From: UBA5314 sp964635975
GTDB taxonomy: Bacteria; Bacillota; Syntrophomonadia; Syntrophomonadales; Syntrophomonadaceae
NCBI GenBank assembly: GCA_964635975.1
Contig: CAZWPO010000022.1
Coordinates: 1-47,037, forward strand
Direction of reading: 5' to 3'
DNA: 47,037 nt
Every line of letters begins with the position of its first letter. Positions within the stretch are counted from its first letter, which is position 1. Positions 15,919 through 24,559 of this stretch are shown one piece after another. The position numbers and the translations under genes are program-made. Below the pieces are notes generated by a model, which did no database searches, was not told where the DNA came from, and was given only the letters and a program-made list of their open reading frames with translations.

Positions 15919-17316
15919 TTATGCCTCAAGTGCCTGCGAAAACAGTTTACCCAGTAGTTCAATTTCTTCTTCGAATAACGTTCGTACGCTAATAATTAGG
16001 TGATTCTCCTGGCGTCTTACCAGAATACCGGGATTCTGAAGGCGCAGATTTTTCGCTACGGTTTCTACAGAAATATCGGAAAAATAAATCTTAATACCAT
16101 AACCCGGCAGCTTATAGGTGGGATAAGCCCCTCCCCCTATCATATCTTCAACTGCGCAAATATCGATCGTTTTAATCCGCTCATCTCCGTCAATGCTCTG
16201 CTCCAAAATATTATAAAGGCGCTCCGCTTTACGTTTTAAATCCATTGGCTTGATACTTAACATACTGATAACCGGAAGGTTGCTCTCCGGCTGCCCCGAC
16301 AGGTACTCTATCAGCGTACCCTCCAGGGCTGCTAGAGTCAGCTTGTCAACCCGCAGTGCCCGGAGCAGCTGGTTTTTCTTCATGGCTTCGATATATTCTC
16401 TTTTGCCAAGGAGTATCCCCGCTTGCGGGCCTCCTAAAAGTTTATCTCCGCTGAAACAAATAACATCCGCCCCGCTGGCTACGCAGTCCTGAACGGTAGG
16501 TTCTTCCCGTAGGTCGGCTTTTGACTTATGCAGGATGCCGCTGCCTAGATCTAGTATTACAGGCAATCTCTTTTCTTTAGCAAATTTGACCAGATCTTTT
16601 AACTCAACTTCATGGACAAAACCCATCACTTTATAATTCGATGTGTGAGCGTTAAACAGAAGCGCCGTCTGTTCATTTATTGCAGCTGCATAGTCGCTTA
16701 TATAGGTGCGATTAGTCGTTCCTACCTCGACCAATTTAGCACCGCTTAATTTCATTACTTCAGGGATACGGAAGGCTCCACCGATTTCTATGAGCTGGCC
16801 TCGTGATACAATCACTTCCTGTCCAGACGCCATGGTCGTCAAAGCTAACAGTACGGCTGCCGCATTATTATTTACTACTAGAGCGGCCTGCGTCCCGGTT
16901 AGTCTAATGAGTAGGTCCTCTACATGTCCATATCTCGATCCCCGTTCACCGCTTTCGAGATCCATTTCCAGATTATTATATCTTTCGGCCAGGGCTAACG
17001 TGTGTTCCAGCACTTTCCGGGCCAGGGGAGCACGCCCCAGATTGGTGTGCAGAATAACCCCTGTGCCATTTATTACTCTTTTGAGGCTGCCTATATTTTG
17101 CCGCCTAACCGAACTCTCAATTCGTTCAAGAATCAACCTGCTAGCTTCCTGCCGATCAATCTCGATTCCCTCTTTGCGGATTTCATTTCTTAACTGCTCA
17201 GTAATTTCCCGGGCAATATTTAGTACATACTCCCTGTTGAACTCATCCATCAATCTTGTGATTTTTTCGTTTTTTAGTAGCTCATTGATGGGGGGAATAT
17301 TTTTAAGACTTTTCAC
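15919..17316 (-). CDS. selA: L-seryl-tRNA(Sec) selenium transferase
   Basis: A 465-residue PLP enzyme that converts Ser-tRNA(Sec) to Sec-tRNA(Sec). Conserved features: NGTGVILHTNLGRAPL (about 83-98), the GERGSRYGHVE block, and the PLP-lysine motif FSGDKLLGGPQAG with the Schiff-base lysine at about residue 292. The full family length is present, with the N-terminal domain that binds tRNA-Sec. It starts 3 nt after the stop of the upstream YkvI-like permease gene, so the two are tightly linked, and it precedes selB. Confidence 0.97.
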   Translation of the reverse strand: MKSLKNIPPINELLKNEKITRLMDEFNREYVLNIAREITEQLRNEIRKEGIEIDRQEASRLILERIESSVRRQNIGSLKRVINGTGVILHTNLGRAPLARKVLEHTLALAERYNNLEMDLESGERGSRYGHVEDLLIRLTGTQAALVVNNNAAAVLLALTTMASGQEVIVSRGQLIEIGGAFRIPEVMKLSGAKLVEVGTTNRTYISDYAAAINEQTALLFNAHTSNYKVMGFVHEVELKDLVKFAKEKRLPVILDLGSGILHKSKADLREEPTVQDCVASGADVICFSGDKLLGGPQAGILLGKREYIEAMKKNQLLRALRVDKLTLAALEGTLIEYLSGQPESNLPVISMLSIKPMDLKRKAERLYNILEQSIDGDERIKTIDICAVEDMIGGGAYPTYKLPGYGIKIYFSDISVETVAKNLRLQNPGILVRRQENHLIISVRTLFEEEIELLGKLFSQALEA

Positions 17317-17319
17317 AGC

Positions 17320-18444
17320 CTACCTCCTTTTCCCAGCCCATGGCCTCCCCTTATTATAATATAAGTCCATAAAGATGTCTTTTCCGGCTCCGATCCACAG
17401 TCCTCCAACAATTATTATCCCCAGAAGACCAAACAAGGGGTAGATTTTTCCCACTAATTGTGAAAAACTTTGAAACGACAACGGCAGAGCTAGGGTGATG
17501 CACAGGAATAGCGAAATTCCATACTGCACGCCTGTAAAGGCAGCAAATCGCCTCGAAAATCCATATGCGTTAGCCAGTGCAGTTGTTAGGATCCCTACCC
17601 ATAGAACCAGCGTATAGATCTTCTTGGTTAGTAAAGACACCTGCCCGGCAATAAAAAGCATAGGCACCTGATAGTGCATAACTATCGGCATGAATCGAAA
17701 CAATGCCAGATATGTGATTATAACCAGGGATCCAAGTGCTAGGCCGCCCCACCATGCACCCATTATGGCGTCACCCCTCCGGCTCAGGGATTGGAATTCT
17801 GTAAGCACTACCATGGCCAGTGAGAAATTATAGGATACGTATAAAAGACTGGCTATAATCCAATATTCATTTTGTGCGGGCATGAATGCTACTGCCATCT
17901 GGGCATCATACTGGATGTCAGCGCTGAATGCCACCCATGCCGATATGCCAAGAAGCAAGATTATCTTAAGTGGAACCAATAGGTTGTATGAAAGAATCAG
18001 GCCCCTTTTTCCCCTTATCAAACATATCCCAACTGCCAGGTAAGCCGCTATTATTCCCATGTTTTTAGGCAAATAAAGGTGCTCATAAAACACCGCTCCG
18101 CTGGCCGAGAACATCGTACTTACTCCCAGGAAAAGGAAAATGGCCAGCATGGTGTCTATTATTCTCCCGGTAATGGGACCAAGGATATGCTCAAGAACGC
18201 TCTGATAGTCAGCAACCTTCAGGCGGTGCGCTTTACTCATTAGCAGGGATCCACTGGCAGCAAATAAGAACGCCGCTAGAAATGCGCCTTTTAATCCCTG
18301 GCCGCCGTAATTCACAAAGAACTGCACTATCTCCTGTCCAGATGCAAAACCTGCCCCAATAACAGCTCCCAAATAAGCAGTAATCAGCATAAATTTTATC
18401 TTGATCTTTATCCCTCCCAGTACTGACTTATTTGCATTAATCAT
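17320..18444 (-). CDS. YkvI-family membrane transporter
   Basis: A polytopic protein of about 374 residues with roughly ten hydrophobic spans. The first, MLITAYLGAVIGAGFASGQEI, carries the GAGFASGQE signature of the YkvI family, relatives of the amino-acid/Na+ symporter (LeuT-like) fold. Substrate unknown. The start is unclear: the ATG used here (18444) has no good ribosome binding site, while a strong GGGAGGG lies inside the frame at 18411-18417 and points to an ATC codon at 18405 or, too far away, the ATG at 18390. Tightly coupled to selA (3 nt), so a role related to serine or selenium supply is conceivable but unsupported. Confidence 0.8.
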   Translation of the reverse strand: MINANKSVLGGIKIKIKFMLITAYLGAVIGAGFASGQEIVQFFVNYGGQGLKGAFLAAFLFAASGSLLMSKAHRLKVADYQSVLEHILGPITGRIIDTMLAIFLFLGVSTMFSASGAVFYEHLYLPKNMGIIAAYLAVGICLIRGKRGLILSYNLLVPLKIILLLGISAWVAFSADIQYDAQMAVAFMPAQNEYWIIASLLYVSYNFSLAMVVLTEFQSLSRRGDAIMGAWWGGLALGSLVIITYLALFRFMPIVMHYQVPMLFIAGQVSLLTKKIYTLVLWVGILTTALANAYGFSRRFAAFTGVQYGISLFLCITLALPLSFQSFSQLVGKIYPLFGLLGIIIVGGLWIGAGKDIFMDLYYNKGRPWAGKRR

Positions 18445-18532
18445 AAATATTACTGGGACTGGATATTTACAGCATAAAAATATTTCCAAAGGCAAGAATA
18501 TATGATGATATATGGAATTAGGAGGGACTCTA

Positions 18533-19123
18533 TTGCTGCTGAATTCGAATAGTAAAAACGGGCAGGCATCGTTTCATTTTGAAGATCCCGGTTCTTTATA
18601 TAAACTGCAACAAGCCGTCTCATCGATGCTTAATGAGTTAAACCCGGAATCCTCTAGACCTCTGGTTCTGGTTTGTATTGGAACCGACCGGGCAACTGGC
18701 GATTGCTTAGGGCCCCTTGTAGGTACTCGACTCAGGTCTTTATCAAGCAAGATGGACATATACGGAAGCCTGCAGCACCCTGTTCATGCCAGCAATCTTA
18801 GTGAAATATTAAACCAGGTTTATGCGGCATTTTCAAATCCCCTGATCGGGGCAATCGATGCTTGTCTGGGTAATACAGACAGAATCGGCTATGTAAATGT
18901 TCGTTCGGGCAGCCTGAAACCAGGAACGGCATTAAAAAAATCTCTTCCTGAAGTAGGCGATTTTCACATCTCCGGAGTCGTAAATGTGGGGGGATTTTTC
19001 GAGCATATGGTACTTCAAAACACTCGTTTGTATCTTGTTTACCGTATGGCAGAATTAATAGCTAAAGGACTGTTTCTTGCCAACAATAGGAGGTCTCAAG
19101 GACCGGGCGTCATCGCTCGCTAA
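18533..19123 (+). CDS. yyaC: YyaC-type spore protease-like protein
   Basis: A 196-residue protein with VCIGTDRATGDCLGPLVG near residue 50 and AIDACLGNTDRIGYV near 110, the two motifs shared by YyaC and the germination protease GPR fold. In Bacillus subtilis yyaC lies opposite parB near the origin and is expressed under sigma-F in sporulation; here it is likewise a plus-strand gene amid minus-strand origin genes. I use the TTG start at 18533, 7 nt after GGAGG, because the ATG at 18512 lies before that site. Its stop overlaps the end of the convergent phosphoribosyltransferase gene by 4 nt. Confidence 0.88.
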   Translation: MLLNSNSKNGQASFHFEDPGSLYKLQQAVSSMLNELNPESSRPLVLVCIGTDRATGDCLGPLVGTRLRSLSSKMDIYGSLQHPVHASNLSEILNQVYAAFSNPLIGAIDACLGNTDRIGYVNVRSGSLKPGTALKKSLPEVGDFHISGVVNVGGFFEHMVLQNTRLYLVYRMAELIAKGLFLANNRRSQGPGVIAR

Positions 19124-19764
19124 GGCCGACTGGGGCTGTTCTCCTGCCTCTCCAATGCTGCTATGACATCATGGTCTTCAACGACTGTATAGTCTTCATA
19201 GAACTGTCCAACCGCATAAAAATTATCCGGCACGTTAATGCACTGAATGCCGTTGGCAATATCGGTTAAAACCAGGTAAGCATTTCGCGAACAAGCTGGA
19301 ACCGCTATAATGACTTCACTGGCCTGCATTCTGCGCAGATAACTTACTGCCGCTTTCATAGTAAATCCTGAAGCTATCCCATCATCCACCAATAAAATTC
19401 TTTTGCCCTTGATCTCTACTGGTGGGCGGTAACTACGGAAAGTATTCAGGCGTGAATTTATATCTTTCACTACCTGTGCGGCCAGCTCGTGTACATTATC
19501 GATATCGATAAATTCCCTGTTGATATACTTATGCAGGATGATTTCACCGTCCGGGGTTACAGCACCTATTGCTTCATCATACGAATGGGGTGAATCAATT
19601 TTTTTCACCATTACAATATCTAATGGTTTTTTGAAATGAGATGCAATTTCTTCAGCAACCGCTACACCTCCTCGAGGTATCGCCATGACCACATCAAATT
19701 CCACCCCCTGATTTTGCAGCAGTGCCATTAGTTGTTTTCCTGCATCTTGTCTGTTTATAAACAA
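19120..19764 (-). CDS. Phosphoribosyltransferase family protein
   Basis: A 214-residue type I phosphoribosyltransferase-fold protein. The PRPP-binding signature ILLVDDGIASGFT is visible at about residues 120-132, and the hood/loop region AIPRGGVAVAEEIA near residue 30 matches a family of stand-alone PRTase-like proteins of uncertain substrate. The start is TTG at 19764 (protein MFINRQDAG), 6-7 nt after GAGGTG; a GTG three codons earlier overlaps that site. Convergent with yyaC. No partner gene indicates a substrate. Confidence 0.8.
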   Translation of the reverse strand: MFINRQDAGKQLMALLQNQGVEFDVVMAIPRGGVAVAEEIASHFKKPLDIVMVKKIDSPHSYDEAIGAVTPDGEIILHKYINREFIDIDNVHELAAQVVKDINSRLNTFRSYRPPVEIKGKRILLVDDGIASGFTMKAAVSYLRRMQASEVIIAVPACSRNAYLVLTDIANGIQCINVPDNFYAVGQFYEDYTVVEDHDVIAALERQENSPSRP

Positions 19765-19861
19765 TATAATCACCTCTAGTTTATAAGACCCGGCATTTTT
19801 ATATCTTCAGCGGGGTTGGGGTGCTTTGGTGCTTTTACCCCACACTTTGCTAGACGAGAGT

Positions 19862-20314
19862 TTACCGCTGATCTGACGTTTCTGCTATTTTACCAAATAC
19901 TTTGGCCAACTTGGGATTATCGCGTTTCTGGATACCTTTTTCTTTGCTATCAGCCTCTGGTTCTTTGCCAGCCCGGTTCATTCTGCTGGCGCCGTGCAGC
20001 ATTCCCCCTTCATCAATACTCAGTAAGCTACAGCTGACATCACCAAGCATCACTCCGGTTTCATTTATCACACAGCGTTGTTTGCAGTTCAGTGAGCCAT
20101 CTATTTTACCAGCCAGCATAAGGTTCTCTGCTTGGATTTCTCCTTTTATCTGGCCTTTTTGTCCTATAATCACGTCCCCTTGTATCTCTACCTTTCCCTC
20201 TATGAATCCGTCGACTCTTATGGATCCTTCTGCTTTTAAATCCCCCTTGATATACACCCCGTCGGCAATTAAGCTTTCAACATTTTGAAAGCTGTTATCT
20301 TTTTTCCTCAGCAA
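19862..20314 (-). CDS. Bactofilin (polymer-forming cytoskeletal protein)
   Basis: A 150-residue bactofilin. The central region (about 15-105) is a run of short beta turns rich in G, V and I (ADGVYIKGDLKAEGSIRVDG and following), the right-handed beta-helix of the family; the tails are polar and disordered. Bactofilins form nucleotide-independent filaments that localise cell-wall enzymes. It directly follows an M23 peptidase gene (24 nt), a conserved partnership in which the peptidase remodels peptidoglycan at sites set by the filament. TTG start with GAGGAGGA upstream. Confidence 0.92.
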   Translation of the reverse strand: MLRKKDNSFQNVESLIADGVYIKGDLKAEGSIRVDGFIEGKVEIQGDVIIGQKGQIKGEIQAENLMLAGKIDGSLNCKQRCVINETGVMLGDVSCSLLSIDEGGMLHGASRMNRAGKEPEADSKEKGIQKRDNPKLAKVFGKIAETSDQR

Positions 20315-20338
20315 ATCGATTCCTCCTCATTTCGCTTA

Positions 20339-21244
20339 TCAGGGCAAATAGACCATTGGATCCTGGTAGACCCCCCATTTTAACACGGTGTAATGCAAAT
20401 GCGGCCCGGTACTGTTACCGGAATTGCCCATTTTAGCAATTAGCTGTCCCTTGTTGACTTCCTGCCCTTCTTTTACGAGAAATTCTGAACAGTGGCCATA
20501 GAAACTGGTGAATCCCGTGCCATGATCGATCATAATAGTCCTTCCATATGCCGCTTTCCACCCGGCAAATATCACCTTGCCGTCTCCAGCCGCTAATATT
20601 GCTGTTCCAGATGCATTGGCGATGTCTACCCCATTATGAAAAGACAGTTTTTTGCCCCCGAAGGGCGATTTTCTCCATCCGTATTCGGATGTGATCGTCC
20701 CTTTGGTAGGCATCAGATTGGGAACCCCACGGAAATATTCGGTGTTATTTGTCACCCGGGCCATCAACTCGTCCAATTCCTGGTCCTGTCTGGCCAATTC
20801 GCTTTTTATGCTTTGTGCTATCCAGAGTACGTCAGGGTCGTCCGTGTCTATTACCAGGTCTTCGCCACCCTGACCCTCACTGTTTTGCTTATTGTAGGTG
20901 CTCGACTCTGCCTTGATTCCCATCAGTCTCTTGATTTCTTCTTGCTTTTTAGCTATGTCCTCCTGCTGTTTTTGAATATCTCCCATCTCCTGGTTCAGCT
21001 GGTCGATAGTGTCTTGCTTCTCATGGTTTTCGCTTATAATTTGGTCAACCTGATTTATCTGGTTCCTTTTGACATAGTAGGATATGCAGACCCCACAAAA
21101 AACCATTATGGCAATAATTGCGCATACGCCCAGCGTTAGCATGCGGCTGCGGGCAATTCCTATCTGCCTGGTCTTCCCAGTGCTTTGGGGTATCAGAATA
21201 AGGGTATATTTGCTGTTCTGCCTGCCACGTTTTTTTTTCGGCAT
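20339..21244 (-). CDS. M23-family peptidoglycan endopeptidase, membrane-anchored
   Basis: A 301-residue protein: basic N-terminus, one membrane span at about residues 32-54, a glutamine/glutamate/lysine-rich coiled coil at about 65-110, and a C-terminal lysostaphin-like M23 domain. Metal ligands are visible in SFHNGVDIA (HxxxD) and GPHLHYTV (HxH). The start is the ATG at 21244 (MPKKKRGRQ). Such proteins cleave peptide cross-links outside the membrane. Paired with bactofilin immediately downstream. Divergent from larC. Confidence 0.92.
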   Translation of the reverse strand: MPKKKRGRQNSKYTLILIPQSTGKTRQIGIARSRMLTLGVCAIIAIMVFCGVCISYYVKRNQINQVDQIISENHEKQDTIDQLNQEMGDIQKQQEDIAKKQEEIKRLMGIKAESSTYNKQNSEGQGGEDLVIDTDDPDVLWIAQSIKSELARQDQELDELMARVTNNTEYFRGVPNLMPTKGTITSEYGWRKSPFGGKKLSFHNGVDIANASGTAILAAGDGKVIFAGWKAAYGRTIMIDHGTGFTSFYGHCSEFLVKEGQEVNKGQLIAKMGNSGNSTGPHLHYTVLKWGVYQDPMVYLP

Positions 21245-21380
21245 TTTACTTCCCAACCTTATTACTGTATGGTATTGATTAGAATAACTGCCAAGACTAT
21301 TATTGTCTTTTTTCCTGTCATAATATCAATTACAAGGTAATTTGTAAATTTTTCTTAAATATTTGACCCGGAGGTGTGTA

Positions 21381-22571
21381 ATGAATTTCATTTATTTGGA
21401 CTGTTTTTCTGGAATATCCGGAGATATGTTTCTCGCTGCATTACTCGAACTTGGATTTCCCTTTGAACAATTGGAAGAGTGTCTTGCTTTGCTGGATTTA
21501 GATGCATACGTTTCCTCGGAAGAAATCACCGTCCAGGGGATTAAGGCACGACGGATAAGTGTTCAAGACCATGCTCCCAGGTTCAGAAATCTAAAAGACA
21601 TACAAGTATTAATCGAACGTTCTCCCCTTCCAGCTGAAGTAGCCCGTGATGCTTTGATGGTGCTATCTTCTATTGCAGAAGCCGAGGCCACTATTCATGG
21701 CATCCCTGTCGAAAAAGTGCACTTTCACGAAATTGGTGCGGCTGATACCATTGTTGATGTTGTCGGGGTTTTGTCAGGCCTCAGATTCCTGGATGTCGAT
21801 GTAATACATTGCGCTCCCCTTCCCTGGAGCAACGGCTTCATTAATATGAGTCACGGAAAATATCCCAGTCCGTCTCCCGCTGCCGCTTTATTAATGCAGG
21901 GACTCCCTTGTCGAGGCTCCTCTGCGAATATAGAACTGGTTACTCCAACCGGAGCTGCACTGGTCAAATTTTTAAATCCCGTCTTTGGACCCTTTCCGGA
22001 ATCCACCCCTCTAAGCGTCGCATATGGAGCTGGAACGGCTATACGAAATGATTCTGTTCCAAATCTCCTGCGTCTCATTAAAGGAAGCTTGGGATCACCG
22101 ATCCAGTGTAACGAAGACCGGGTAGCTGTCCTGGAAACCGAAATAGATGATATGAGTCCTGAGCAGAGTGCTTATCTATTCGAAATTCTCCTTGCTGACC
22201 CCATGGTGCTCGATGTCTTCACTATGCCCGCTCAAATGAAAAAAAATCGGGCTGGCTTGCTGCTATCAGTTCTAACCAGGCCCGAGGCTATTTCTCATAC
22301 AATAACTCTAATCATGACGAATTCTACCACACTGGGTATTCGCTATTCAATCCAATCTCGTTGGATTGCTCCTCGCAAAGAGGTTAGCTTATCGACTCCT
22401 TTAGGGCCGGTTAGAATTAAATATGCACTGCTCCCCGATGGCTCACAACGATTCAAGCCCGAGTTTGATGACTGCAGATCTCTGGCCCGGATCAATAACT
22501 TATCTTTCTCCCGGGTGCTTGAAATGGTGAACCAGCTCGCTGTCAAGTTGCTGCCCATTCCATTTGATTGA
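21381..22571 (+). CDS. larC: Nickel-pincer cofactor biosynthesis protein LarC
   Basis: A 396-residue LarC. The N-terminus reads IYLDCFSGISGDMFLAALLELG, and HFHEIGAADTIVDVVG, GAALVKFL and ETEIDDMSPEQ are typical. LarC inserts nickel into pyridinium-dithiocarboxylate mononucleotide in a CTP-dependent way to make the cofactor of lactate racemase and related enzymes. The whole protein is one uninterrupted frame, unlike organisms where larC is split and joined by frameshifting. Start: ATG at 21381 with GGAGGTG. larB, larE and larA are not in this window. It is a plus-strand island facing parB, with parS in the gap. Confidence 0.93.
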   Translation: MNFIYLDCFSGISGDMFLAALLELGFPFEQLEECLALLDLDAYVSSEEITVQGIKARRISVQDHAPRFRNLKDIQVLIERSPLPAEVARDALMVLSSIAEAEATIHGIPVEKVHFHEIGAADTIVDVVGVLSGLRFLDVDVIHCAPLPWSNGFINMSHGKYPSPSPAAALLMQGLPCRGSSANIELVTPTGAALVKFLNPVFGPFPESTPLSVAYGAGTAIRNDSVPNLLRLIKGSLGSPIQCNEDRVAVLETEIDDMSPEQSAYLFEILLADPMVLDVFTMPAQMKKNRAGLLLSVLTRPEAISHTITLIMTNSTTLGIRYSIQSRWIAPRKEVSLSTPLGPVRIKYALLPDGSQRFKPEFDDCRSLARINNLSFSRVLEMVNQLAVKLLPIPFD

Positions 22572-22597
22572 GATTGTTCAAGTTAAAAAGTTACTGG

Positions 22598-22625
22598 GTC
22601 AAGTGTTTCACGTGAAACACTTGAC
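22598..22625. promoter_or_regulatory. parS: parS centromere site within a 28-bp perfect palindrome
   Basis: Positions 22604-22619 read TGTTTCACGTGAAACA, an exact match to the ParB-binding consensus TGTTNCACGTGAAACA. The palindrome extends perfectly six more bases each side (GTCAAG ... CTTGAC). It lies between the convergent larC and parB genes and could also fold as a terminator-like hairpin, though without a T tract. Confidence 0.95.
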
Positions 22626-22636
22626 TGGCATTCGGT

Positions 22637-23473
22637 CTAGCCGAGGTGAACTCCTATAATCTCCATTATTCGCTCCAGATCATCCTCGCTATAGTAGGGG
22701 ATTTCAATCGTCCCACCCTGCTTTTTACTCTTGAGTTTTACCCTGGTGGCAAGATATCTCTGCAGTTTCTCCTCTATATCGATTAGCTCATGGTTTGTCG
22801 CACTTTTTGTCCTGGTTTTCCTTTTGCTATCTGCCTGCCTTTCTACCTCTCTTACTGACAATCCTTCTCCGGCAATTTGTTTGGCTAATCGCATCTGCCT
22901 GATTTGGTCCATACCGATCAGCGCTCGCGCATGACCAGCAGATATTTTGCCTTCCTCCACCATTAGCAGTATCTTGTCAGGAAGTTTCAATATTCTTATA
23001 GTGTTTGCAATGTGGCTTCTGCTTTTTCCCACCCGGGCAGCAATCTGTTCCTGGTTGTACCCATGTTCAGAAATCAATCTCATAAATGCCCTGGCCTCTT
23101 CTACTGCGCTCAGATCTTCTCTCTGTAAGTTTTCTACCAGCGATATCTCTGCCGCCTGTTGATCGCTCATCTCTTTGACTATAGCTGGGATGATTTCCAA
23201 GTGGGCCATACACGCCGCTCGCCATCTCCTCTCTCCCGCTATAATCTGATACCCGTTCTGGGCGGGGCGCACCAAAATGGGTTGCAAAATACCATGCTGC
23301 TTGATGGACTCGGCCAACTCCTTTATGGCTGCCTCGTCAAATCTTTGCCTTGGCTGATTCGGCGCAGGTGATATCGACTGTACATCTATTTCACTGACAG
23401 TGACATCTTCCTTTCCATCTCCTGATAGAAGGGCATCTAATCCTCTTCCTAATCCTTTTGCGGGTTTAACCAC
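22637..23473 (-). CDS. parB: Chromosome-partitioning protein ParB (Spo0J)
   Basis: A 278-residue ParB. The start GLGRGLDALL matches the ParA-activating N-terminus; the CTP-binding fold holds the AGERRWRA motif (about residue 80), followed by ENLQREDLSAVEEA and the helix-turn-helix (NQEQIAARVGKSRSHIANTIRIL) that reads parS. The GTG start has GGAGGTG at good spacing and overlaps the end of parA by 8 nt, so the pair is translationally coupled. An exact parS lies just past its stop codon. Confidence 0.97.
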   Translation of the reverse strand: MVKPAKGLGRGLDALLSGDGKEDVTVSEIDVQSISPAPNQPRQRFDEAAIKELAESIKQHGILQPILVRPAQNGYQIIAGERRWRAACMAHLEIIPAIVKEMSDQQAAEISLVENLQREDLSAVEEARAFMRLISEHGYNQEQIAARVGKSRSHIANTIRILKLPDKILLMVEEGKISAGHARALIGMDQIRQMRLAKQIAGEGLSVREVERQADSKRKTRTKSATNHELIDIEEKLQRYLATRVKLKSKKQGGTIEIPYYSEDDLERIMEIIGVHLG

Positions 23474-24227
23474 GCTCTAACACCTCCACGGCAAGTTCTT
23501 TGTACAACTCGGCACCTTTTGATTTTGGATCATATTGAACTATCGGTATCCCATGGCTGGGGGCTTCGCTCAGACGTACATTGCGGGGTATTATTGTCCG
23601 GTAGACCTCTTTCCTGAAGTGCTTTTTCACCTCTTCGACAACCTGAATAGAAAGGTTGGTTCTAGCGTCAAACATAGTGAATACGATTCCTTCAATCAAC
23701 AACGCAGGATTCAACCTCCGTTTGACAAGATTAACGGTGTCTACCAGCATGCTCAGTCCCTCCAATGCGTAGTATTCACATTGTAGGGGAATGATGACCG
23801 AGTTGGCTGCGGTCAGCGCATTTATAGTCAATAGTCCTAGAGAAGGCGGACAGTCCAAAATTATGTAGTCAAATTGCTGGCGGATCTTTTTTAATGCTCT
23901 TCTCAAGCGATATTCTCTCTGGGTCAAATCAGCCAGCTCAACCTCTGCTCCTGCCAGCTGTATGGTAGATGGTATAACACTTAGGCCTGGTACGCTTGTG
24001 GTTTTTATTATTCCGCCGGCATCTTCGTCGTTTATAAGCAGGTCATATACAGATAGACTAATCTTCCTACGGTTGATGCCAAGGCCGCTGCTGGCATTGC
24101 CTTGCGGATCGCAATCAACCAGCAAAACTCTACTGCCCTCCGCGGCAATACATGCAGCAAGATTAACAGCGGTGGTGGTCTTCCCAACCCCTCCTTTTTG
24201 ATTGGTAATAGCTACTATTTTGGTCAT
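23466..24227 (-). CDS. parA: Chromosome-partitioning ATPase ParA (Soj)
   Basis: A 253-residue deviant-Walker ATPase: NQKGGVGKTTTAVNLAA (about 9-25), the Walker A' region LVDCDPQGNASSGLG and the YIILDCPPSLGLLT block. It binds DNA non-specifically as an ATP dimer and, with ParB, segregates origins and modulates DnaA. I use the ATG at 24227 (MTKIVAITNQ) with AAAGGTGGG upstream; a longer frame has no support. Overlaps parB. Confidence 0.97.
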   Translation of the reverse strand: MTKIVAITNQKGGVGKTTTAVNLAACIAAEGSRVLLVDCDPQGNASSGLGINRRKISLSVYDLLINDEDAGGIIKTTSVPGLSVIPSTIQLAGAEVELADLTQREYRLRRALKKIRQQFDYIILDCPPSLGLLTINALTAANSVIIPLQCEYYALEGLSMLVDTVNLVKRRLNPALLIEGIVFTMFDARTNLSIQVVEEVKKHFRKEVYRTIIPRNVRLSEAPSHGIPIVQYDPKSKGAELYKELAVEVLERG

Positions 24228-24559
24228 GGGAGCCCACCTTTCGAAAACGTACAAATTATTTTCTTCTCTTGCCACTAATGAGTCCCTTTTTCATTTCTAT
24301 CGGGCTCAACAAATATTGCTTTCACATAATAAACTTTACCTTAAGCATCGGTACAAGCTCAAGTGATAAATTAAGGCCAGTAATTTGTTTACTGACCTTA
24401 CTCCACTAATAAGGGCGGTTTTCTCTACTGTATTCGAAAATACCGTTCAATACTAACAGGCCCAGGTCATGGAGATTTCTATCCCCTGACGATCGACTTT
24501 CACTTGTTTTAGATACACCCGCCTCTTAGCTAGCTTCAAGTTTATCTTTGAACAACAAA
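24228..24559. other. Noc-parA intergenic region with attenuator-like hairpin
   Basis: About 330 nt without a gene. On the minus strand (direction of parA) a hairpin TAAGG-t-CAGTAA / TTACTG-g-CCTTA lies at 24372-24400. A second copy of CCTTA just upstream (24410-24414) could pair with the same TAAGG, giving two exclusive folds. No convincing promoter, open frame or named riboswitch seen; the parA promoter should be here. Confidence 0.35.

Noticed and set aside
19815..19850. TGGGGT/ACCCCA inverted repeat after the bactofilin gene
   Set aside because: Six pairs, 14-nt loop and no T run; too weak to call a terminator.
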